In this document: positions 37,301-47,898 of the stretch, piece after piece
Layout: the number at the start of each line of letters is the position of its first letter
Numbering within the stretch: the stretch's first letter is position 1
NCBI GenBank assembly: GCA_028280805.1
Contig: JANQLB010000084.1
Span: 177,910 to 241,909 of the forward strand
DNA: 64,000 nt
Direction: 5' to 3'
From: Tissierellales bacterium
GTDB taxonomy: Bacteria > Bacillota > Clostridia > Tissierellales > VENL01
The notes under the pieces: generated by a model
What the model saw: the letters and a program-made list of their open reading frames with translations, nothing else
Told to the model about the DNA's origin: nothing
Databases searched by the model: none
Position numbers and translations under genes: made by a program

Positions 37301-38115
37301 CAGTAAATCTTACAGAACCAAGAGTATTTATACCGGTTTTTCCGGGAACTAACTGTGAATATGATACAGTTAAAGCATTTGAAAATGCAGGTGCTAAGGT
37401 TAACACTATGGTATTTAGAAACTTAAGTTCTCTAGACATTGAAGAGTCAATAAGTACCATGACAAAACAAATAAAAAATTCTCAGATAATTGCATTACCT
37501 GGAGGATTTAGTGCAGGAGATGAACCTGACGGCTCAGGGAAATTTATTGCAGCTATATTTAGAAATCCATATATAAAATCAGAAGTTCTAAATCTTCTTA
37601 AAAATAGAGATGGTTTAATGTTAGGTATTTGTAATGGATTTCAGGCATTAGTTAAGTTAGGGCTTTTACCATATGGAGAGATTAGAGAAATGGATGAAAA
37701 TTCTCCGACACTTACGTTTAATAAAATAGGACGCCATATTTCTCGTATTGCAAATACTAAGATAGTATCAAACTTATCGCCATGGCTTAATTTGGTAAAT
37801 GTAGGAGATGTTCACAGTATAGCTTTATCACATGGTGAAGGAAGGTTTATTGCTAATGAAGATGAAATGAAAAAAATAATTGAAAATGGTCAAATAGCAA
37901 CACAATACGTTGATTTTGACGGAAATCCCACATATGATGGAGACTTCAATCCAAATGGTTCTATTAATTGTATAGAAGGGATTACAAGTATAGATGGCAG
38001 AATACTTGGGAAAATGGGACACTCAGAAAGAATTGGTAAAAATTTATACAAAAATATCTTAGGAGAAAAAGATCAAAAGCTGTTTGAATCAGGAGTAAGA
38101 TATTTTAGAGATTAA
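34333..38115 (+). CDS. purL: Phosphoribosylformylglycinamidine synthase, single-chain
   Basis: About 1260 residues. AAGGTGG at 34321-34327 is the ribosome site, so the ATG at 34333 or 34336 is the start rather than the GTG codons inside that site. It converts FGAR plus glutamine to FGAM. The N-terminal PurS-like region is followed by two AIR-synthase-like halves (ETHNHPTEIEPFGGAATCLGG around residue 340) and a C-terminal class I glutaminase with GICNGFQALV (nucleophile Cys) and the His/Glu pair near the end. Most Bacillales split this into PurS, PurQ and PurL, whereas the fused form is common in Clostridia. First gene of the operon. Confidence 0.97.
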   Translation: MMDKNVRRIFVEKKDNLDVEAKHLLLDLKGNLNLPGLTNLRIINRYDISGISDEEFKTAKRTIFSEPNLDIVTDEELIINDSNRVFAVEFLPGQYDQRADSAAQCVQILTQKEKPLVRTAKLIILEGNITDEQFSKIKKYCINPVDSREASLEKLNSLELQYEVPKDVIILEGFIDKNHKELKDFRDSMGFAMSIQDLEFCQNYFKNTEKRNPSITELKVIDTYWSDHCRHTTFLTKIEDVKFSNDEYGKSLESVFNDYLEARKYVYGDEKRDISLMDIAVIGMKELRKRGLLDDLDVSDEINACSISVNVDIDGKNEEWLVMFKNETHNHPTEIEPFGGAATCLGGAIRDPLSGRSYVYQAMRITGSGDPRAKVEDTLPGKLPQRKITTEAAQGYSSYGNQIGLATGLVSEIYDEGYIAKRMEIGAVIAAAPKENVIRKKPEDGDLVILVGGRTGRDGCGGATGSSKKHTEASILTCGAEVQKGNPPVERKLQRLFRNPNFSKLVKKCNDFGAGGVSVAIGELADSLEINLDEIPKKYEGLDGTELAISESQERMAVVIDKENLEKIKEYASEENLEIAVVAKVTSSNRLIMKWREKTILDISREFLNTNGIKQKTKVYVDSPSKEENYFNKIPLSVENNIDNIQKAFIENLKNLNVACQKGLVEMFDSTIGAATVIMPFGGKYQLTPAQSMIAKIPLTKGETNTCTIMTYGFDPKLSSWSPFHGGIYAVIDSVAKVVASGGNHKNIRLTLQEYFEKLGNDERKWGKPFSALLGAYHAQKSFGIPAIGGKDSMSGTFNDFNVPPTLVSFAVDVLDARTVVSPELKKTNSTIVLIKGNRLENELPDFNTLNGNFTKIYQLIQQGKVMSAHTVGFGGTAAAISKMAFGNKIGITFNGEVNLKELFRPNYGSLVLEIDSSEDLDKLFENVEYKILGHTNNNSLIQINDNEIDLELAIKAWTEPLNSIFPIKEGGNGRPHTISYDKGNKIKRAVNLTEPRVFIPVFPGTNCEYDTVKAFENAGAKVNTMVFRNLSSLDIEESISTMTKQIKNSQIIALPGGFSAGDEPDGSGKFIAAIFRNPYIKSEVLNLLKNRDGLMLGICNGFQALVKLGLLPYGEIREMDENSPTLTFNKIGRHISRIANTKIVSNLSPWLNLVNVGDVHSIALSHGEGRFIANEDEMKKIIENGQIATQYVDFDGNPTYDGDFNPNGSINCIEGITSIDGRILGKMGHSERIGKNLYKNILGEKDQKLFESGVRYFRD

Positions 38116-38146
38116 TGTTCTAATGTAAACGTAAAGGAGTGTAAAT

Positions 38147-39298
38147 ATGAACCCGAAAGACTTTAAAATTGGTATAATTGGCGGTGGACAATTAGGTAAG
38201 ATGCTCATACAAGAGGCAAAGAAAATGGATTTCTCAGTATTAGTATTAGATCCGTCTCCCAATGCTCCAGCATTCAAAATTGCAGACGAGTATATTGTTG
38301 CAGATTTTTTTAATCAAGATAAAATAAGAGAATTAGTAGAAAAATGCGATGTCACAACTTTTGAAATTGAAAATATTGATACAGAAATTTTATCTGTTCT
38401 TGAACAAGCAGGTAATAAAATATATCCTTCTCCCGGTCTTTTAGAAAAAATTAAGGATAAATCCAAGCAGAAGGAAATGATGACTAATAACAATATTCCT
38501 ACTTCTTTGTGGGAGAGAATCAGTGATTTAAATGATACGGCAGAAAGACTGGGACTGCCTTTTGTGCAGAAATCATGCTGCGGTGGATACGATGGAAGAG
38601 GAGTATTTGTCATTAAAAGCAAAGAAGACTTTAAAAAAGCATTAGGCGGAAAAACGTTTGGAGAGAAATTTGTAGATTTTGAAAAAGAATTAGCTGTTAT
38701 CGTAGCTAGAAACAGTCAAGGAGAAGTTAAAAGTTTTCCGGTAGTAGAAATGGCCTTTGATCATAACGAAAATATTTGTGATATGATAATTGCACCTGCA
38801 ACAGTAGATAAAGCTATAAAAGAAAAAGCTAAACAACTGGCAATTAGATGTATAGAGCTTTTTGAAGGAGTAGGAGTTTTTGGTATAGAGATGTTCCTCA
38901 CAAAAGAAGGGGATGTTTTTATTAACGAGATTGCTGCCAGAGTTCATAATTCTGGACACTATACCATTGAGTCATGTATGACCTCTCAATTTGAACAGCA
39001 TATAAGAGCTATTTGCGGATTACCTCTTGGAGCAACAGATTTAATTGTTCCATCAGTTGTAATAAACATTCTTGGTAAGGAAGATCAATACGGACATCCC
39101 TTTTATGATGGTATGAATAAAGCATTAAAAATACCCGGAGTAAATCTTCATATATACGGGAAGGATTATATCAAACCCTATAGAAAAATGGGTCATGTTA
39201 CTATTGTTGATAAAGATATTAATAAAGCAATAGAAAAATCAAATAAAGTAAAAGAAACTCTTTTTGCACTTTCTGAGGAGGTGGATAACGTTGGTTAA
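38147..39298 (+). CDS. purK: N5-carboxyaminoimidazole ribonucleotide synthase
   Basis: 383 residues of the ATP-grasp family. [20 protein letters not shown] is the N-terminal signature. [11 protein letters not shown] (about 144-154) is the ATP-grasp loop, and [16 protein letters not shown] ends the central domain. It makes N5-CAIR from AIR, bicarbonate and ATP, and hands it to PurE encoded next. The stop overlaps the purE start by eight bases. Confidence 0.96.
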   Translation: MNPKDFKIGIIGGGQLGKMLIQEAKKMDFSVLVLDPSPNAPAFKIADEYIVADFFNQDKIRELVEKCDVTTFEIENIDTEILSVLEQAGNKIYPSPGLLEKIKDKSKQKEMMTNNNIPTSLWERISDLNDTAERLGLPFVQKSCCGGYDGRGVFVIKSKEDFKKALGGKTFGEKFVDFEKELAVIVARNSQGEVKSFPVVEMAFDHNENICDMIIAPATVDKAIKEKAKQLAIRCIELFEGVGVFGIEMFLTKEGDVFINEIAARVHNSGHYTIESCMTSQFEQHIRAICGLPLGATDLIVPSVVINILGKEDQYGHPFYDGMNKALKIPGVNLHIYGKDYIKPYRKMGHVTIVDKDINKAIEKSNKVKETLFALSEEVDNVG

Positions 39299-39824
39299 AG
39301 ATAAAAAAGTAGGGATTATAATGGGAAGTGATTCGGATTTACCGGTTATGAAAGAGGCGGCAAAAATTTTAGATGATTTTGGTATAAAATATGAATTGAC
39401 TGTAGTTTCGGCACATAGAACTCCTGAAAGACTTGTTGACTATGCAAAAAGTGCATCAAGTAGAGGACTTGAAATTATTATAGCCGGAGCTGGGGGGGCT
39501 GCACACTTACCGGGAATGATTGCATCACTATGTGAACTTCCGGTCATAGGTGTACCGGTTAAGTCATCTTCACTAAGCGGTTTAGATTCTCTGCTTTCCA
39601 TAGTTCAAATGCCCGGAGGAGTTCCGGTTGCAACAGTAGCTATTAATGGATCACGTAATGCAGGGATTCTTGCAGCTCAGATAATTGGATTAAAAGAACC
39701 TAAAATAAAAGAAAAAGTGCTAAAATATAAGCAGGACTTAAAGGAAACTGTCCTAAAAAAGGCTGATGAACTAGAAAAAGCAGGGTATCAATCTTACTTA
39801 GAGGGAGGTAAACATTCAAAATGA
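39291..39824 (+). CDS. purE: N5-CAIR mutase (class I PurE)
   Basis: The TTG at 39291 is chosen, with GAGGAGGTG seven bases upstream. 177 residues. [14 protein letters not shown] is the class I signature, VVSAHRTPE holds the catalytic His, and [10 protein letters not shown] is the Gly-rich loop. It converts N5-CAIR to CAIR. Translationally coupled to purK and to purC (ATGA). Confidence 0.96.
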   Translation: MVKDKKVGIIMGSDSDLPVMKEAAKILDDFGIKYELTVVSAHRTPERLVDYAKSASSRGLEIIIAGAGGAAHLPGMIASLCELPVIGVPVKSSSLSGLDSLLSIVQMPGGVPVATVAINGSRNAGILAAQIIGLKEPKIKEKVLKYKQDLKETVLKKADELEKAGYQSYLEGGKHSK

Positions 39825-40519
39825 AAATGGAGATGGTTTACGAAGGTAAAGCTAAGAAAGTTTTTAAAACTAAAGACCCAATGAAATATTTTATACAATA
39901 CAAAGATGATGCTACAGCATTTAATGGAGAAAAAAAAGGTACAATCATAGGTAAAGGTTTAGTTAATAATAAAATGTCGGCTTTACTCTTTAAAGTGCTG
40001 GAACAAAAGGGGATACCTACTCACTTTTTAGAATTAGTCAGTGATAGAGAAATGATTGTTAAAGCTGTAGAGGTAGTGCCGTTAGAGGTTATTGTACGAA
40101 ATGTTGCAGCAGGTTCTCTGGCTAAAAGACTTGGGTTAGAGGAAGGAACAGAAATGAAAGAGACAGTTCTAGAATTTTGCTATAAAGATGATGCACTAGG
40201 AGATCCAATGATAAACGAATATCATATAAAAGCTATAGAGCTTGCAACTAAAGAGCAGATAGAATTAATAAAAAAATATGCTTTAAAAATTAATGAAATC
40301 CTAGTTGATTATTTCACAAAGAGAAATATAAGATTAATAGATTTTAAGCTTGAATTTGGGATGTATAATGGTGAAATTATCCTTGCTGATGAGATTTCTC
40401 CTGATACATGCAGGTTATGGGATGCTGATACTAATAAGAAACTTGATAAAGACAGATTTAGAAGAGATTTAGGGGACGTAGAAAACTCATATAATGAAAT
40501 ACTAAGAAGAATTCAATAG
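39821..40519 (+). CDS. purC: SAICAR synthase
   Basis: 232 residues, normal length. [11 protein letters not shown] at the start, [10 protein letters not shown], and LIDFKLEFG with [12 protein letters not shown] are the PurC motifs. It joins CAIR with aspartate using ATP. GGGAGGT lies before the ATG. A second ATG two codons on is also possible. Confidence 0.97.
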   Translation: MKMEMVYEGKAKKVFKTKDPMKYFIQYKDDATAFNGEKKGTIIGKGLVNNKMSALLFKVLEQKGIPTHFLELVSDREMIVKAVEVVPLEVIVRNVAAGSLAKRLGLEEGTEMKETVLEFCYKDDALGDPMINEYHIKAIELATKEQIELIKKYALKINEILVDYFTKRNIRLIDFKLEFGMYNGEIILADEISPDTCRLWDADTNKKLDKDRFRRDLGDVENSYNEILRRIQ

Positions 40520-40557
40520 ACTTAAAAGGTTACCAGTCATATCAGGAGGTGTATTCA

Positions 40558-41976
40558 GTGTTCAAAAGCTACAATGCAGATGATAAATTACACGAAGAGT
40601 GTGGAGTTATAGGTATATATGATTCTGATGGTGAAGATGTTGCCGATAAACTTTGTTACGGGTTGTTGGCTTTACAGCATAGAGGACAAGAAAGTGCAGG
40701 TATTGCAGTAAGCAATGGTGACAAAGTAGATTACCATAAAGATATGGGATTAGTTACTGAAGTTTTTAATAAAGAAATAGTAAACAAGCTAAAAGGTAAT
40801 ATTGGCATAGGGCATGTCAGATACTCTACAACCGGAGATAGTCACGTATACAATGCCCAACCCTTAGTAGTCAAATATAGGAATGGAAGTATTTCTTTAG
40901 CACATAACGGTAATCTGGTCAATGCAAATACCGTTAGAGAAATGCTTGAAGATGAAGGAGTAGTATTTCAAACCTCAACTGATAGTGAAGTTGTGGCTAA
41001 TCTTATGGCAAGATACCATAAGAATGGAATTGAAAAATCTATTAAAAAGGTTATGGGTTTATTAAAGGGTGCTTATGCATTAACTATAATGACAGATAAC
41101 AAATTGATTGCAGTTAGAGACCCGCATGGATTAAGACCGCTGTGTGTTGGAAAAACTAAAAGCGGATATGCAGTTGCCTCTGAAAGCTGTGCTTTAGACA
41201 CTATAGGTGCAGAACTTATTCGAGATGTTAAACCGGGAGAAATATTAGTTATAGATGAAAATGGATTAAACAGTGTTCCAAATGATAAATGGTGTAGAAA
41301 AAGCCTTTGTGTTTTTGAACTTATATATTTTGCCAGACCGGACAGCTTAATGGGCGAAACTGATATTTATAAATCCAGAAGAGAGGCCGGAAAGATTTTA
41401 GCAAGAGAATATCCGGTTGATGCTGATGTTGTAATATCAGTACCTGATTCAGGAACAGCAGCAGCAATAGGATATGCCGAAGAATCCGGTATACCTTATA
41501 CTGAGGGTTTAATTAAAAACAGATATATTGGAAGAACATTTATTCAGCCTACTCAGCAGCTAAGAGAGCAGGGAGTTAAACTAAAGCTTAATGTAGTACA
41601 CGAAAACATAAGAGGTAAAAGGGTAATATTAGTAGATGATTCAATAGTTAGGGGTACAACCAGCAGACGGATAGTAGATATGTTAAAAAATGCAGGAGCA
41701 AAAGAGGTACATGTTAGAGTTAGTTCACCCCCTGTTAAATATTCATGTTATTTTGGTATAGATACTCCAAACAGACAAAAACTAATTGCTGCCAACTATA
41801 CTGTTGAAGAAATTACTGAGCAGATTCATGCTGATAGCTTAGGATATATTTCTATTGAAGGCTTAATAAGGTCAACTGGTAAAGATGAAGAATTACAAAG
41901 ATCAGGTTTTTGTATGGCCTGTTTTAATGGAGATTATCCGATGGAAGTACCTAAGCAGTCTGATGATGACAATTAA
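40558..41976 (+). CDS. purF: Amidophosphoribosyltransferase
   Basis: The GTG at 40558 is chosen because AGGAGGT occupies 40544-40550. 472 residues. A short propeptide precedes Cys15 in EECGVIG, the N-terminal glutaminase nucleophile. The PRPP site is VILVDDSIVRGTTS. FCMACFNGDYP near the end is the cysteine pattern of the iron-sulfur type (Bacillus-like) enzyme. It performs the first committed step, PRPP to phosphoribosylamine, which fits the PRPP aptamer at the operon head. Confidence 0.97.
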   Translation: MFKSYNADDKLHEECGVIGIYDSDGEDVADKLCYGLLALQHRGQESAGIAVSNGDKVDYHKDMGLVTEVFNKEIVNKLKGNIGIGHVRYSTTGDSHVYNAQPLVVKYRNGSISLAHNGNLVNANTVREMLEDEGVVFQTSTDSEVVANLMARYHKNGIEKSIKKVMGLLKGAYALTIMTDNKLIAVRDPHGLRPLCVGKTKSGYAVASESCALDTIGAELIRDVKPGEILVIDENGLNSVPNDKWCRKSLCVFELIYFARPDSLMGETDIYKSRREAGKILAREYPVDADVVISVPDSGTAAAIGYAEESGIPYTEGLIKNRYIGRTFIQPTQQLREQGVKLKLNVVHENIRGKRVILVDDSIVRGTTSRRIVDMLKNAGAKEVHVRVSSPPVKYSCYFGIDTPNRQKLIAANYTVEEITEQIHADSLGYISIEGLIRSTGKDEELQRSGFCMACFNGDYPMEVPKQSDDDN

Positions 41977-42017
41977 GGTTAAAAATCATTAACAGTTTAT
42001 TGTAAGGAGGCATAAAT

Positions 42018-43067
42018 ATGTCTAATTTAGATAAAAAACTAACCTATAAAGATTCAGGTGTAGATAAAGAAGCAGGATATGAAGCAGTAAAAATGATGAA
42101 AAGTCATGTCAAAAAGACTTTTATAGAAGGTGTTATTTCAGATGTAGGAGGCTTTGGAGGATTATTTGCTCTTAACAAAGATGACTATAATAATCCTGTG
42201 CTTGTTTCTGGGACTGACGGAGTAGGAACTAAGCTCAAATTAGCTTTTATGATGGATAAGCATAACACAATCGGAGAAGATTGTGTGGCAATGTGTGTCA
42301 ACGATATTTTATGTCAAGGTGCAAAGCCTTTGTTTTTTTTAGATTATATTGCAACCGGCAAGATAGAGCCACAAAAAACAGCTATAGTAGTTGAAGGTAT
42401 TGCCAATGGATGTGTAAAGGCCGGATGTGCTCTTATTGGCGGAGAAACAGCAGAGATGCCGGGTATTTATAATGATGGAGAATATGATTTAGCTGGATTT
42501 ACTGTAGGTGTAGTTGATAGAGAAAAAATCATTGACGGTTCAAGGATAGAAGCAGGAGATATACTTATAGGTCTTCCATCCAGTGGAGTTCATAGTAACG
42601 GTTTTTCATTACTAAGAAAACTTTTCTTTGAAATCAAAGACTTTTCTCCAGATGAATATTTCGATGAGCTTGGAACTACTATTGGAGAAGAACTTTTAAA
42701 ACCGACCAAAATATATACTAATCCTTTATATGAGTTGATTCAGACATTTGATATAAGAGGTATTAGTCATATTACCGGGGGAGGATTCTATGAAAACATA
42801 CCTAGAATGTTACCGTCAGGATTTAAAGCTTTTATAGATGTAAAAGATATTTATTTACCTCCAATCTTTGAACTCACCCAAAAATTAGGTAATATAGATA
42901 TTGATGAAATGTATTCTACCTTTAACATGGGTGTAGGTATTGTAATGGCAGTTAATAAAAATCAGGTAGAAGATATATTAAGCTTTTTAAATGAAAAAAA
43001 TGAAAAGGCTTATATAATGGGTCACATTAAAAAAGGTGAAGGCGGGATAGAAATATGTCACCGGTAA
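42018..43067 (+). CDS. purM: AIR synthase
   Basis: 349 residues. [17 protein letters not shown] at the N-terminus, [15 protein letters not shown], the ATP/substrate part GGETAEMPG, and [15 protein letters not shown]. It cyclises FGAM to AIR. AAGGAGG precedes the ATG. The end overlaps purN by 13 bases. Confidence 0.97.
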   Translation: MSNLDKKLTYKDSGVDKEAGYEAVKMMKSHVKKTFIEGVISDVGGFGGLFALNKDDYNNPVLVSGTDGVGTKLKLAFMMDKHNTIGEDCVAMCVNDILCQGAKPLFFLDYIATGKIEPQKTAIVVEGIANGCVKAGCALIGGETAEMPGIYNDGEYDLAGFTVGVVDREKIIDGSRIEAGDILIGLPSSGVHSNGFSLLRKLFFEIKDFSPDEYFDELGTTIGEELLKPTKIYTNPLYELIQTFDIRGISHITGGGFYENIPRMLPSGFKAFIDVKDIYLPPIFELTQKLGNIDIDEMYSTFNMGVGIVMAVNKNQVEDILSFLNEKNEKAYIMGHIKKGEGGIEICHR

Positions 43068-43684
43068 ATATCGGAGTATTAATATCTGGAGGGGGAACTA
43101 ATCTCCAGTCATTAATTGATGGTATAAAATCCAATAAAATAAATGGACAAATTAAGGCAGTAATATCCAGTAAAAAAAATGCTTATGGTTTAGAGAGAGC
43201 TAAAAACAATGATATAGAGGGTTTTTATGTAGATAGCAGAAAATTTAATGATAATATAGATTTTAATAGAAAGATTCTAAAAATATTTAAAGAAAAAAAC
43301 GTTGAACTTATTGTTCTGGCTGGATACCTAAAGATATTAAGTAAAGAGCTTGTTAAAGAATATAAGGATAAAATTATAAACATTCATCCATCATTAATTC
43401 CCAGTTTTTGCGGAAAGGGATTTTATGGACAGAGAGTTCACCAAGCTGTACTTGACTATGGAGTAAAGCTTACAGGAGCAACAGTTCATTTTGCTGATGA
43501 GGGAACAGATACAGGTCAAATAATATTACAAGAGGCAGTAAAAGTTTATGAAAATGACACTGTAGAGACATTACAAAAAAGAGTATTACAGCTTGAACAT
43601 GAGATTCTATGTAAAGCAGTAGAGCTTTATTGTGAGGGAAGGTTAGAGGTTAAAGGCAGAAAAGTAAAAATACTGGAGGGATAA
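43055..43684 (+). CDS. purN: GAR transformylase (formate donor 10-formyl-THF)
   Basis: 209 residues, normal length. [18 protein letters not shown] is the phosphate-binding loop, [15 protein letters not shown] carries the catalytic Asn/His, and [14 protein letters not shown] the Asp. It formylates GAR to FGAR, the substrate of PurL. It starts inside the end of purM. Confidence 0.97.
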   Translation: MSPVNIGVLISGGGTNLQSLIDGIKSNKINGQIKAVISSKKNAYGLERAKNNDIEGFYVDSRKFNDNIDFNRKILKIFKEKNVELIVLAGYLKILSKELVKEYKDKIINIHPSLIPSFCGKGFYGQRVHQAVLDYGVKLTGATVHFADEGTDTGQIILQEAVKVYENDTVETLQKRVLQLEHEILCKAVELYCEGRLEVKGRKVKILEG

Positions 43685-43686
43685 GC

Positions 43687-45219
43687 ATGAGAAGGGCATT
43701 AATAAGTGTTTATGATAAAACCGGAATTGTAGAGTTTACTCAAAAACTTGTAGATATGGGATGGGAGATAATATCAACCGGAGGTACATCCAGAAAACTA
43801 AAAGAAGCTCAAATACAAGTAATAGATGTATCAGAAATAACAGAATTTCCGGAGTGTTTTGACGGTAGAGTAAAGACATTACATCCTAAAATTCATGGAG
43901 GACTCTTAGCTTTGAGAGATAATCCTAATCATATAAAAAGTATGGAAAACCTGGACATTAATACAATAGATATGGTTGTAAATAATCTTTATCCCTTTAA
44001 AGAAACTATACTTAAAGATACAGCAACGCACGAGGAAATAATCGAAAATATAGATATTGGCGGACCATCTATGTTAAGAGCAGCAGCTAAAAACTATAAA
44101 TTTGTTTCTGTTATTGTTGACCCTAAAGATTATCAAAGAGTTATTACAGAATTACAGACAGATGGTGATGTAAAATTAGATACTAAACAGTATTTAGCAG
44201 CTAAAGTATTTCAGCATACCAGTAATTACGATACTCTTATTTCTGATTACTTTAACCAAAAATCAGATATTAAAATGCCTGATACTATTACTTTTACCTT
44301 TGAAAAGAAACAGGATTTGAGATATGGAGAAAATCCTCATCAGAAAGCTGCTTATTATACATCAACAGGGGAAACTCAAGGTACTCTTTCAGAAGCAGTT
44401 CAGCTACATGGAAAAGAGTTATCTTTTAATAATATAAATGATACCAACGGAGCATTAGAAGTATTAAAAGAGTATGAAGAACCTACTATTGTAGCTGTTA
44501 AACACGCTAGTGCATGTGGGATTGGAAGCGGACAAAACATTCAAGAAGCATTTATTAAGGCATATGAATGTGATAAAGTTTCAATTTTCGGTGGAATTAT
44601 TGCGTCAAATAGGGAAATAGATGAACAGACCGCAGAAGAAATCAATAATATCTTTATTGATGTTGTAGCAGCACCTTCATATACGGATAAGGCTTTAGAA
44701 ATACTTAAATCAAAGAAAAATATAAGAATATTAACACTTTCTAATATAAACAAAAACGATTACAGAGCCTATGACTTTAAAAAAGTTATGGGTGGGATTT
44801 TAGTACAAGATAGAAATAATAAGTTATTAGAAGATGAACTAAAGGTAGTTACTAAAAGAGAACCTTCACAAGAAGAAATGCAGGACTTGATATTTGCTTG
44901 GAAGGCAGTTAAAAATACTAAATCTAATGGAATTGTACTTGCAAAAAATTGTGCGACAGTGGCACTTGGTCCGGGTCAAGTTAGTAGAATCTGGGCTTTA
45001 GAAAATGCTGTTAAGCAGGGTAAACAAAAAGTTAAAGGAAGTGTAATGGCTTCAGACGCATTTTTTCCGTTTAGTGACAGCATAGAAGCTGCTGCCAAAG
45101 CTGGAGTAACTGCGGTTATACAGCCGGGAGGTTCATTAAAAGATCAAGAATCTATTGACATGGCTGACAAATATGGTATAGCAATGATATTTACAGGTAT
45201 AAGACATTTTAAGCATTAA
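43687..45219 (+). CDS. purH: AICAR transformylase / IMP cyclohydrolase
   Basis: 510 residues. The N-terminal MGS-like cyclohydrolase domain has [11 protein letters not shown] and [13 protein letters not shown]. The C-terminal transformylase domain has [13 protein letters not shown] and KHASACGIG, and the protein ends [20 protein letters not shown] with RHFKH. It performs the last two steps to IMP. GGAGG lies before the ATG, two bases after purN. Confidence 0.98.
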   Translation: MRRALISVYDKTGIVEFTQKLVDMGWEIISTGGTSRKLKEAQIQVIDVSEITEFPECFDGRVKTLHPKIHGGLLALRDNPNHIKSMENLDINTIDMVVNNLYPFKETILKDTATHEEIIENIDIGGPSMLRAAAKNYKFVSVIVDPKDYQRVITELQTDGDVKLDTKQYLAAKVFQHTSNYDTLISDYFNQKSDIKMPDTITFTFEKKQDLRYGENPHQKAAYYTSTGETQGTLSEAVQLHGKELSFNNINDTNGALEVLKEYEEPTIVAVKHASACGIGSGQNIQEAFIKAYECDKVSIFGGIIASNREIDEQTAEEINNIFIDVVAAPSYTDKALEILKSKKNIRILTLSNINKNDYRAYDFKKVMGGILVQDRNNKLLEDELKVVTKREPSQEEMQDLIFAWKAVKNTKSNGIVLAKNCATVALGPGQVSRIWALENAVKQGKQKVKGSVMASDAFFPFSDSIEAAAKAGVTAVIQPGGSLKDQESIDMADKYGIAMIFTGIRHFKH

Positions 45220-45261
45220 TTATAAGTCTTTCTACACAATATAGGAAGGAGGATATAGATA

Positions 45262-46521
45262 ATGAAGGTATTAGTAATTGGAAGCGGTGCAAGGGAACAT
45301 GCTTTAGTATGGAAACTAGGTCAAAGTAAGGAAGTAACAAAAATATATTGTGCTCCCGGTAATGCAGGAATAAAAAAATTAGCAGAGTGTGTTAATATAA
45401 AAGCTGAAGATATAGATAAATTACTTAGTTTTGCAATTAAAGAAAGTATAGATTTAACAGTTGTAGGTCCTGAAGCTCCACTTACAATGGGAATAGTCGA
45501 TAGATTTTCTCAAGAGGGCTTAAAGGTTTTTGGACCAAATAAAGCTGCATCGAAGCTAGAGGGGAGTAAAATTTACTCCAAGGATTTTATGAAAAAATAC
45601 AATATACCTACAGCACGTTACGAAAGCTTTGCTGATAGAGAATCTGCTCTTAAAGGATTAAAAGATTTTCAATATCCTGTTGTAATCAAGGCAGATGGTT
45701 TAGCAGCAGGTAAAGGAGTATTAATCTGTTCAAATCATAGTGAAGCAGAAGAAGCAGTTAATGATATGATGAGTGATAAAAAGTTTGGAGAAGCAGGTTT
45801 AAGCATTGTAATGGAGGAGTTTCTAGATGGAATAGAAGCATCTTTATTATGCTTTGTATCGAAGAATAAGATTATTCCTATGGAAAGTGCCAGAGATTAT
45901 AAAAAAATATATGAAGGTGACAAAGGGGCTAACACAGGAGGAATGGGTTGCTTCTCACCTAATACTATATTTACAGATGAACTTCTAGACCATATTACGT
46001 TAAATATTTTAAACAATATCGAGAATGGTTTTATTAAAGAAAAAATCGAATATAGCGGAGTTCTCTTTATTGGATTAATGATAACAAAAGAAGGTTCAAA
46101 GGTATTAGAATTTAACGTAAGGTTTGGAGACCCCGAAGCAGAGGTTGTTTTAGTGAGGCTGGAAAGTGATTTAACAGAAATAATAGATAAAACCATAGAA
46201 GGGACTTTAGAAAAATCTGATCTGCAATGGACATCCAAGAAATCCCTTTGTATCATAGCGGCTTCCGGAGGTTATCCTTTTAAATATGAAAAGGGTAAAA
46301 TTATTAACGGACTTGATAAGGCTGACAAAGATATTATTATATTCCATGGAGGAACTAAGGAAGATAACGGACATATCTGTACAAACGGCGGCAGAGTCAT
46401 AGCAGTAACCGCACTAGGAGAAAGCATTGAAGAAGCAAGGAAAGAAGCCTATAAAAATATAGAGAAAATTAACTTTGAGAACATGTATTATAGGTCTGAT
46501 ATAGGGAAAATACAGATTTAA
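45262..46521 (+). CDS. purD: Phosphoribosylamine-glycine ligase
   Basis: 419 residues of the ATP-grasp family. VLVIGSGAREHALVWKL at the start, VIKADGLAAGKGV the ATP loop, and EFNVRFGDPEAE the metal-binding part. It makes GAR from phosphoribosylamine. Last gene of the nine-gene operon. No clear terminator follows before the convergent minus-strand gene. Confidence 0.97.
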   Translation: MKVLVIGSGAREHALVWKLGQSKEVTKIYCAPGNAGIKKLAECVNIKAEDIDKLLSFAIKESIDLTVVGPEAPLTMGIVDRFSQEGLKVFGPNKAASKLEGSKIYSKDFMKKYNIPTARYESFADRESALKGLKDFQYPVVIKADGLAAGKGVLICSNHSEAEEAVNDMMSDKKFGEAGLSIVMEEFLDGIEASLLCFVSKNKIIPMESARDYKKIYEGDKGANTGGMGCFSPNTIFTDELLDHITLNILNNIENGFIKEKIEYSGVLFIGLMITKEGSKVLEFNVRFGDPEAEVVLVRLESDLTEIIDKTIEGTLEKSDLQWTSKKSLCIIAASGGYPFKYEKGKIINGLDKADKDIIIFHGGTKEDNGHICTNGGRVIAVTALGESIEEARKEAYKNIEKINFENMYYRSDIGKIQI

Positions 46522-46535
46522 AAATTATGATTAAA

Positions 46536-46763
46536 TTACAATTCAAATTCTAAGAAGCTCCCATCTAAACTTAGTTTAACCGGGTAAGGGGTTTCTTTTT
46601 TTATGTAATGATGAAAAAAATGTACTCTCTCATTTAATGATATGTGTGGAGATGAGTTATTAAAATAAACATTACAATTTGCACATAGATAACTTTTTTT
46701 ATAAACTTCTATTTCATAAACCCCACTAAAGGTATCGATTTTTTTAACTTTAGATAAACGCAT
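46536..46763 (-). CDS. Small hypothetical protein with a CxxC motif
   Basis: 75 residues, ATG with AAGGATGAG upstream. YLCANCNVYFNN has one CxxC pair. The rest has alternating polar and aromatic residues (HFFHHYIKKETPYP). No family is recognised. It converges on purD with only 14 bases between stops. A single CxxC could be half of a metal site in a dimer. Confidence 0.5.
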   Translation of the reverse strand: MRLSKVKKIDTFSGVYEIEVYKKSYLCANCNVYFNNSSPHISLNERVHFFHHYIKKETPYPVKLSLDGSFLEFEL

Positions 46764-46848
46764 AATATCTCATCCTTTCCTTAAAATAGAAAATAACTGT
46801 CTTTCATATAATATGCACTTATTAAATAATCATTACATTTTTAAGAAA

Positions 46849-46876
46849 AAGAGCAGCAATATTTATTACTGCTCTA
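46849..46876 (-). terminator. Terminator of the minus-strand gene at 46924-47178
   Basis: On the minus strand AGAGCAG (46875-46869) pairs with CTGCTCT (46856-46850), followed by TTTTTC. Confidence 0.75.
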
Positions 46877-46923
46877 ACATACTAAATTAATTTTGTAGAG
46901 TCATTAAATATCTTAGTTTTAAA

Positions 46924-47178
46924 TTACTCTAACTGACCTGTTTTCTCTGTATTTTCAAGAACTTGAGGAATACCATCAATACCTCTCTTTTCAGTATTAG
47001 GTGTTGTTTCTTCATAAAAACGCATTGAATCAATTGCATCAACATCTCTCTGCATATTCCAAGGAAACACCACTGCATTCATTGGATTATTAATAACAGG
47101 ATATTTATGAGAGTTATACGTCTCATAAATGATGTCTAAGCCGTTTTTTCTTTTTCTAGAATTTTTTTGATTATGCAA
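46924..47178 (-). CDS. Small hypothetical protein
   Basis: The TTG at 47178 fits the AAAGGA site better than the GTG at 47187, giving 84 residues. It is hydrophilic, with NPMNAVVFPWNMQRDVDAID in the middle and no membrane segment or cysteine. No family is recognised. It is divergent from the YerC-type gene and has its own terminator, so it is probably expressed. Confidence 0.5.
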   Translation of the reverse strand: MHNQKNSRKRKNGLDIIYETYNSHKYPVINNPMNAVVFPWNMQRDVDAIDSMRFYEETTPNTEKRGIDGIPQVLENTEKTGQLE

Positions 47179-47317
47179 TAATCTCACATCCTTTTTAGTT
47201 TTTGATGTGTTATAATAAAAATGATTGATTATAATAATATTATTTGTATAATTACTATCTAATATTATAAAACAATAATTGGTAAATTATGCAAATTAAA
47301 TAATCTGGGGTGAGATT

Positions 47318-47632
47318 ATGGATTATAAATCTAAGCTGCAAAATAAAAATATTGACGAGTTATTTAATAGTATTTTACAACTAGATAATATAGAGGAGTG
47401 CTATAGATTTTTTGAAGATTTATGTACTGTAGTAGAGATAAAATCCATGGCTCAACGTTTACAAGTAGCCAAACTATTACAACAAGGGAAAACATATAAT
47501 GAAATTGAAGAAAAAACTGGAGCAAGTACCGCTACTATTAGTAGAATAAATAGATTCTTGAACTATGGTTCAGAAGGATATGATATAGTACTTAAAAGAT
47601 TAAAAATCAAAGAAAAGGAAATAGAAAAATAG
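47318..47632 (+). CDS. YerC/YecD-family TrpR-like regulator
   Basis: 104 residues, ATG with GGGGTGAG upstream. The TrpR-like helix-turn-helix is QRLQVAKLLQQGKTYNEIEEKTGASTATISRINRF (about 46-80). The sequence class is the YerC/YecD group of unknown target. In Bacillus subtilis the relative also lies between purD and pcrA-ligA, as here. Confidence 0.9.
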   Translation: MDYKSKLQNKNIDELFNSILQLDNIEECYRFFEDLCTVVEIKSMAQRLQVAKLLQQGKTYNEIEEKTGASTATISRINRFLNYGSEGYDIVLKRLKIKEKEIEK

Positions 47633-47657
47633 GCGACTTTAATAGGTCGCTTTCTTG
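47632..47657 (+). terminator. Terminator after the YerC-type gene
   Basis: GCGAC (47633-47637) pairs with GTCGC (47646-47650), followed by TTTCTT. Confidence 0.6.
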
Positions 47658-47700
47658 CCTATTAAATTAATATTTTAAAATGTACTCTCACTTTATAAAA

Positions 47701-47737
47701 AACAAAGTCTGGATATATAAGACTTTGTTTTTTTGTT
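47701..47737 (+). terminator. Second terminator downstream of the YerC-type gene
   Basis: AACAAAGTC (47701-47709) pairs with GACTTTGTT (47721-47729), followed by TTTTTTG. Confidence 0.75.
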
Positions 47738-47898
47738 TTACATAGTTTGCCGGTTAAAGTAATACAATACTAGCTATTATAGTGTTTGACTAAATTTTTA
47801 ATAAAGATAGATTTTAGACAATATTTTTTAGTTGAAAATTTTTATAGAATATATTATAATAGAAAAAAGAACACTGTTAGTTATTGGAGGTGCAAAAT